This document shows positions 58,281 to 64,000 of a DNA stretch of 64,000 nucleotides, piece after piece. The DNA comes from Hippophae tibetana (taxonomy: Eukaryota; Streptophyta; Magnoliopsida; Rosales; Elaeagnaceae): contig CM072811.1 in the NCBI GenBank assembly GCA_037013495.1, positions 17,490,659 through 17,554,658 of the forward strand, written 5' to 3'. A model generated the notes under the pieces. The model saw nothing but the letters and a program-made list of their open reading frames with translations. It was not told the DNA's origin and did no database searches. Position 1 is the first letter of the stretch, and the number at the start of each line of letters is the position of its first letter. A program made the translations under genes and the position numbers.

Positions 58281-59130
58281 GGTCAATTATTATTTTATTT
58301 GAACTCTTTAAAATTGAATTTGGATATATATATATATATATATATTATAATTTCTTCTTCTTCTTTTAGTCAATTGGTTTTTAAAATTATATAATTTTGT
58401 GTATTTGTTTGTATACTTAATTTTATATACATACGTACATGTTTTTCATAATAGTTATTAAATTGGAGAGCATGAAAAATATTTACACAATACAAAAAAG
58501 TTTTCAAAAAAATATAAAAGGTTTATAGTTAAAATCAAATAAAATAATAATCGATAAAAAAATTAAAAAAATTGTACTATTTAATTTCAATTTTAAACTG
58601 TAATTTTAAAATAAAAAATATATGTCAATCGATGCTACATCCTACGTGTATTTTTTATTTTAAAATTGTAGTTTAAAATTGAAATTAAATAGTACAATTT
58701 TTTTTATGTTTTGGTCAATTATTATTTTATTTGAACTCTTTAAAATTGAATTTGGATATATATATATTATAATTTCTTCTTCTTTTTTTAGTCAATTGGT
58801 TTTTAAAATTACATAATTTTGTGTATTTGTTTGTATACTTAATTTTATATACATACGTACATGTTTTTCATACTAGTTATTAAATTGGAGAGCATGAAAA
58901 ATATTTACACAATACAAAAAAGTTTTAAAAAAAATATAAAAGGTTTATAGTTAAAATCAAATAAAATAATAATCGATAAAAAAAATAAAAAAATTGTACT
59001 ATTTAATTTCAATTTTAAACTGTAATTTTAAAATAAAAAATATATGTCAATCGATGCTATGTCCTACGTGTATTTTTTATTTTAAAATTGTAGTTTAAAA
59101 TTGAAAGTAAATAGTACAATTTTTGTTTTT
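58281..59130. repeat. Two tandem ~432-bp repeats plus inverted partial copy
   Basis: GGTCAATTATTATTTTATTTGAACTC starts at 58281 and again at 58713; the two units (58281-58712 and 58713-59130) are almost identical. Each ends in a large palindrome (for example 58572-58701) with arms of about 55 bp around a loop holding TCAATCGATGCTACATCC. 59131-59375 contains a truncated copy in inverted orientation. Confidence 0.88.
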
Positions 59131-59527
59131 GGTCAATAATCATTTTATTTGATTTTAACTATGAACTTGTTATATTTTTTTGATTTTTTTTTTGTATTGT
59201 GCAAATATTTTATATACGTACATAAAATTAAGTATCCAAACAAGTATACAAAATTATATAATTTTAAAAATAAATTGACTAAAAAAAAGAAAACATTATA
59301 CTATATATATATCCAAATTCAATTTTAAAGAATTCAAATAAAAGAAAAATTGACTAAAAAAAATTGTACTATATAATTTTAATTTTAAACTGCATTTTTT
59401 AAAATAAAAAACTACATGTAAGACGCATCAATTTTTTACCAAATCGATTTTAAATTCATTATAAGTCAATTTTTTCAAAAACCAACTTTAAGTATAGAGT
59501 TAAATAATATATTTTGTAGCAGTGATG

Positions 59528-62500
59528 CTTTGGCAATTTATAGTCAATTTATGCAAGATTGTCCTACAAGGACACCGTTATGTGCTCGAGCATTTTGTAG
59601 TTAATACAAATATGATAAGTTATTTTCTTCATTGAATGCATTAATGACTTATATTACTATATCATCGAGTAACTTACTAAACTTTTGAATCAATACGATA
59701 ATGCATGGGAGGAAATTTCTTGACATTATATATATACTCCTTTCCCTAATGGCAGAAAATAGTTTTATGGCATCATTAACTCGAAGGTCTATAATTAAAA
59801 ATTTGACACATCAACCTCTATTGAAGGGCCTATATCATTATGTTGAGGTTATGTAATTGGGACACAAATAAACTAGCTAAAATTTACTACTCATATTTCA
59901 AGTTGTATTCAAATCAAAGTGTCGGTGAAGTTAAACAACAACATTCTTCCCAAAGCAAAAAATAAAAACAAATTGTATAATAAATTTATAATCATTATGA
60001 GGTGTTACATCTTTTCAGAAGATCTACCGCTTTTGGTTGGGAACATGTAACTTGTAAATAGTTAATGATCCATAAATTATTTGGATCATCAATCCATAAT
60101 ATTTAGAGTTTCTTTTTAAATTGATCATTCTTGATCCTTAATGACCTAATTAGTCACAGTAAATATCTCTCATAAGATAAATAACTTTAAGTTCACTATA
60201 TGTTTATAAACTTTGTACTTCAATCCATATTACATTCAATTATTTAGTGGCAAATTAATTAATTTTGATATATATATAGCACATTTTTTTGCATAACTTT
60301 TGTTTTTCTTCATAAAATTGGTCTTTCTAGGGAGTTTTCAAAAATAAGCTTCCACTTGAGACTAATATGTAAAGTAATTGAAAATTATTTTTCTCAAATG
60401 TCTTATTTTAATACCCATATCACGAATGTATATCATTTAAAAAAATATATGTATAAAAGAGTTATTAAGTGTTTAAACGTTAATTTAAAAATAAGGTGAG
60501 ATATAATTATATTTTGTCTATAATTTCATAAATATTACATCTAAAATTTTATTTATCGAGAGTTGAGGTTAGACACATTTTATTTCTTAATTCCCATTAC
60601 ACTTTTAGTAAGTTTAGCTAAAATAATATCCTTAGTTATCGAATTCACTTCAGGGAATTACAAATGAATAGAATAACTCAATAAAACAATATTGGAAAGC
60701 ATAGTAAATGATATGATAATCTTCTATTCAAAGCATTACATTCTCATATACTTAGTATCGCTTGACTAACTAACTAATAGCCATTCACATGTCCATGCTC
60801 TCTACCATTAGATTGTTTTGTGTAAAAGAAGCAGTTTGTGTTTAAGACCAAGAAAATGACTAGTAGGAAGAGCCTTAGTAATGGCATCTACTATTTGATC
60901 ATCAGTAATCCAACTCTTCCTTTATCACATACTTTCTTTAGCTTGCAAACAATTGGAAACTGTTGGAAAACAGAAACAATGATTGAACTTAAAAATAGGC
61001 TCAATCTATCAAGTGTAATTTGATCCTAATTTGTCTCAATTTGCTACTTTCAGCTCCGTTTGACGTCATTTTTCTTATATTAACTTATTTAAAAATAATT
61101 AACTAATTAGCTAACTTCAAGCGGCTAAAAACACATATTTTCATAGAGTTATAATACCTTCAAACTTGACTCTTTGTTTTTCTCAAGCAAAGCTATGTCT
61201 AAACTAAGTAACTATAGGTATAATATTGGTAAAAACATCTCCTCTGATACATGAATTTTTGATAATAAAAAAAATTCTCCTCAAAGATTGTACGATCCTT
61301 TAATGAAGAATTTCACATTGGCTATCAATCAACATTGCATTACTAAAAAGGTATACATGGTTTTTAGCAAAATAATCCATGTGTATGCGATTATGCAATT
61401 GCTATTATTCAATGCATTTAAGATTTAAACTTATATGAGTGTTCTATTAGATTATAGTACTAACATGCTTTATAAGTTTACTTTTCACATATTTCACTAA
61501 TGTAGATTATGTATATAGTTTGAGATCAAAAGGACTTAAAAACTTGTATAATTAGGCTTAGGTGGGAGTAGATAAATAAGTATAACTAGACTCAAATCCA
61601 CATCTTAGACTACTTTTCATCATTATGTAATTGAGCTTTTCCACAATAATTTAATATTTACTTTTCGATATATTTTTTCTTTCTTTCTATCCACTTTCTT
61701 TTCTATTAATTTTTTTGTACTACTCAACACCCCTAACTTATTTTTAAGTTTATTTCTTTTCTTTTTATGGGAAAAATGGTTTTAAGAGTTTACTTTTAAA
61801 AAAAAAATTTAGATGCATCACCTTTCATCTAACTCTTTTAACATTCCACACGATTTCACATATTCACAAGGTAAAGGTGTTAGGGTAAAGGTCATTAAGA
61901 TTTGGCTCAAAAGAGGTTTAAAGACATATATGGTATCAAATTAGGCTCAAATGGGTGATTGAGATTATATATGTATATTCTTGAGAGTCTTATTGGCCCA
62001 ACTAAGATCTAAATAATTTTTTAAACTAAATACTATCTAATTTTTTTCTTTAAGTGATGATTAAGTAGATTTTAAATATGAAAGATTCATATCATATATC
62101 ATTATTCATACTAAGTTTTCTCCCATTAAGTACATCAAACAATCAATATATAATGAATTATTTCAATTAAAAGTAAGTAAGCATACCATATGATTAATAT
62201 AATCATTTTAATAGTTGCATGCTAGATTCTTTACGATAGTCATGAAAACCAATTATATCATTGGTTTATGTATTTCTTACCAAACATACATGCATTTGAT
62301 TTTAACATGTTTATCAATTTATACCCATATCTAATTCCTAAAATTTTTAAAATAAGAAAAAAATTAAACATACTGACTAAAATAATGATAATAAACTAAT
62401 AACTAGAGTCAAGAACAAAATTTTCTTATACTTTAGTTACACATTATCACCATTGTACAAATAATAACTTAAAGTAGTGAAAGGTAAAAAAACTCACTTG

Positions 62501-62608
62501 ATAGTAGCACAATGTGTGTGATCACCAAAGCTTTTCCAAGTATTATGAAATTATCTTCTACTCTTTATTTCCTACAAAATAATAAAAACATAAGAAATAA
62601 AAATATTT
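59528..62608. other. AT-rich region, no gene recognised
   Basis: From about 61800 the minus strand probably belongs to the 3' non-coding part or LTR of the gypsy element whose pol lies at 62653-64000, but no LTR ends were found. The rest is intergenic. Short frames (for example 60838) show no motif. Confidence 0.4.
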
Positions 62609-62622
62609 GGTTGCCTCCCAAC
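62609..62622 (-). other. Gypsy post-pol motif GGGAGGCAACC
   Basis: The minus strand reads GTTGGGAGGCAACC just after the pol stop. The same word, mutated, is at about 7301-7310. This motif is typical of Athila/Tat-like elements downstream of integrase. Confidence 0.5.
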
Positions 62623-62652
62623 AATTTCCATGTTTAATGTCCATGGATCTCC

Positions 62653-64000
62653 TTAAAAGTGTTTCATTAGATGCCCATTGACTATAAATCTTTCTTTCTT
62701 ATTGTTTTCAATTTCAATGGCTCCATGGTTTGTCACCCTAATAATAACATGCGATCCTGACCATCTACTTTTAAGCTTACCTAGAAATAACTTGAGTCTT
62801 ACATTAAATAGTAATACCTTTTGTCCTAGTTCAAAATGCCAATTTGAAATCATATGCAAGTAAAATTAGCTCATTAAGCTTATTCAATTGAAGCATTTTC
62901 TTGTCATTAGCAAGATCCAAAGTCGTATTCAAGTTTTTCAAAGCCCAATGGGCTTTATGTTCCATTTCTACACGTAGGTGCCAAGCTTTCCCAAAGATCA
63001 ATTTAACCATTTTCTCCAATGCAGTTTGGTATGTTTGTAAGGCATTACCTAACCTTATTGCCCACTCTTTTCTTGAGATACCATTTTCTCCAAGATTCTC
63101 TTTACCTCCCAATTTTAGACTTCAACTTGGGCACTTTTTATGGATGGTAAGATTTAGATACTTTATTCTTCACTCCGTATTTAATTAGTAGTGAATAAAA
63201 AACTCCATTACAAAAGTGACTATCTCTATCACTAATAATTATCTTGTGTGTTCCGAATCTAGTAAAAATATTTTTCTTTAGGAATTTCAGAACTGGGACT
63301 AGCAATGGCCTCTACCCACTTGGAGACATAATCTATGGCTACTATTATGTATTGGTTTCCAAAATATTGTGGGAATGGTTCTATGAAGTCGATGCCCCAT
63401 ACATCAAATAATTCAACCTCAATAATATTATTCAATAACATCTCATCTCTCTTAGAGATGGTATCCACTCTTTCAAATTTATCACACATTTTCACATATA
63501 ATAAAGTATCTTTTAAAATAGTATGCCAACATAAACCAAATTGTAGTACCTTAGATGATGTTCTTATGCTCCCAAAGTGACCTCCATATTCTGAGCGTTG
63601 ATAATGGTGTAAAACACTTTAAAACTCCTCGTAAGGGAGGCATATTCTCAATACACCATAATTGCCTTCTTTTAATAAGTAGGGATCATCCCAAATGTAT
63701 TCTTTTGTATCATGAAAGAATTTTTTTTCTTTTGTAGACATGTCAATCCTTCGGAAATGATTTTGGTACAAAGGAAGTTAGATATGTATACAAGTCATGG
63801 AATATCTACTTGTGCTATGGATAAAAGTTGTTCTTCTAGAAAAAACTTTCCAATAGGTACATTAACCCCCACTTTTTCTTCTTTTCTAATATAGAAAGGT
63901 GATCTGCCACTAGGTTCTCGGTTCCCTATTTGCCTCAAATATTTAGATCAAATTATTGCAAGAGTAGTGCGCATCTTATCAACCTAGGCTTAGCATCTTT
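62653..64000 (-). pseudogene. Ty3/gypsy (Athila-like) pol: RNase H end and integrase, partial
   Basis: Minus-strand frames enter from the right edge: SIAQVDIP and KKKFFHDTKEYIWDDPYLLK (63670-63740). A degenerate HHCC finger follows ([26 protein letters not shown]; the last Cys is now Phe). The integrase core shows [11 protein letters not shown] and [14 protein letters not shown] (63300-63400), then FGTHKIIISDRDSHFCNGVF (about 63200-63260) and AQVEV..WEVKRILEKMV (about 63070-63130) one frame away. The C-terminal part includes GKAWHLRVEMEHKAHWALK (62940-63000) and LGKLKSRWSGSHVI (62745-62785), ending ...NGHLMKHF at 62653. Frameshifts and stops break the polyprotein; the rest lies beyond 64000. 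Confidence 0.78.

Larger units (their letters stand above)
49606..59524 (-). mobile_element. Full-length CACTA (En/Spm) transposon, 9.9 kb
   Basis: Begins CACTACTATAAAACA; its right end, read inward, is CACTGCTACAAAATA. It is flanked by the 3-bp duplication ATG (49603-49605 and 59525-59527). Transposase genes run on the minus strand from about 57466: transposase-associated domain, tnp2, DUF4218, DUF4216, an En/Spm-type plant transposase block and a Ulp1-like protease. All are interrupted by stops and by probable introns. Both ends carry hairpin-forming subterminal repeats, and the 5' 2 kb is expanded by 432-bp tandem repeats. Mutated coding suggests it is no longer autonomous. Confidence 0.93.

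Noticed and set aside
58327-58345. (TA)n tract
   Set aside because: Ordinary microsatellite inside the CACTA tandem repeat; not separately informative.

Overview
The window is nuclear DNA of a flowering plant, almost certainly a eudicot. A legume is plausible but not proven. It is strongly AT-rich and consists mostly of nested and decayed transposable elements, with only scraps of host genes. No bacterial features, CRISPR arrays, rRNA genes or intact multi-exon host genes are visible.

Layout. 1-0.9 kb: 5' end of a PEX16-type peroxin gene on the minus strand (exon 1 only; the gene runs off the left edge). 3.4-6.4 kb: decayed plus-strand ORF of the PF04195 'putative gypsy-type transposon' kind with a coiled-coil tail. 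6.9-9.9 kb: pieces of LTR elements (Athila-like PBS and post-pol motifs). 10.35-10.71 kb: hAT-type MITE with a perfect 8-bp target duplication. 13.6-16.1 kb: decayed MULE (MuDR-like) transposase. 18.2-19.2 kb: AMT1 ammonium-transporter pseudogene, joined directly to a truncated Ty1/copia element (19.2-24.65 kb, minus) that carries two tRNA-like sequences in its leader. 25.1-30.2 kb: second minus-strand copia element, with both LTRs but dead coding. 34.7-35.6 kb: small non-autonomous CACTA element. 36.1 kb: orphan first exon of a sterol delta-7 reductase (DWF5-like) gene. 37.25-42.69 kb: young, nearly complete Tnt1/Tork-like copia element with a single in-frame TGA before RNase H. 44.2-45.9 kb: plus-strand relic of a CACTA tnp2 gene. 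49.6-59.5 kb: full-length CACTA element bounded by TIRs and the 3-bp duplication ATG, with decayed transposase genes and a Ulp1-like (C48) protease region on the minus strand. 62.6-64 kb: Ty3/gypsy (Athila-like) integrase fragment continuing off the right edge.

These parts form a record of successive insertions rather than a pathway. The 881-bp CACTA element shares terminal and internal sequence with the 9.9-kb element and is probably a deletion derivative mobilised by the same transposase family. The most unusual items are the AMT1/copia junction, the pair of tRNA-like sequences in a copia leader, the copia insertion exactly at a splice-donor sequence, and the repeat and hairpin architecture at both ends of the large CACTA element. 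I found no clear evidence of a wholly new biological system. Protein-family calls rest on recognising conserved motifs by eye, not on database searches.
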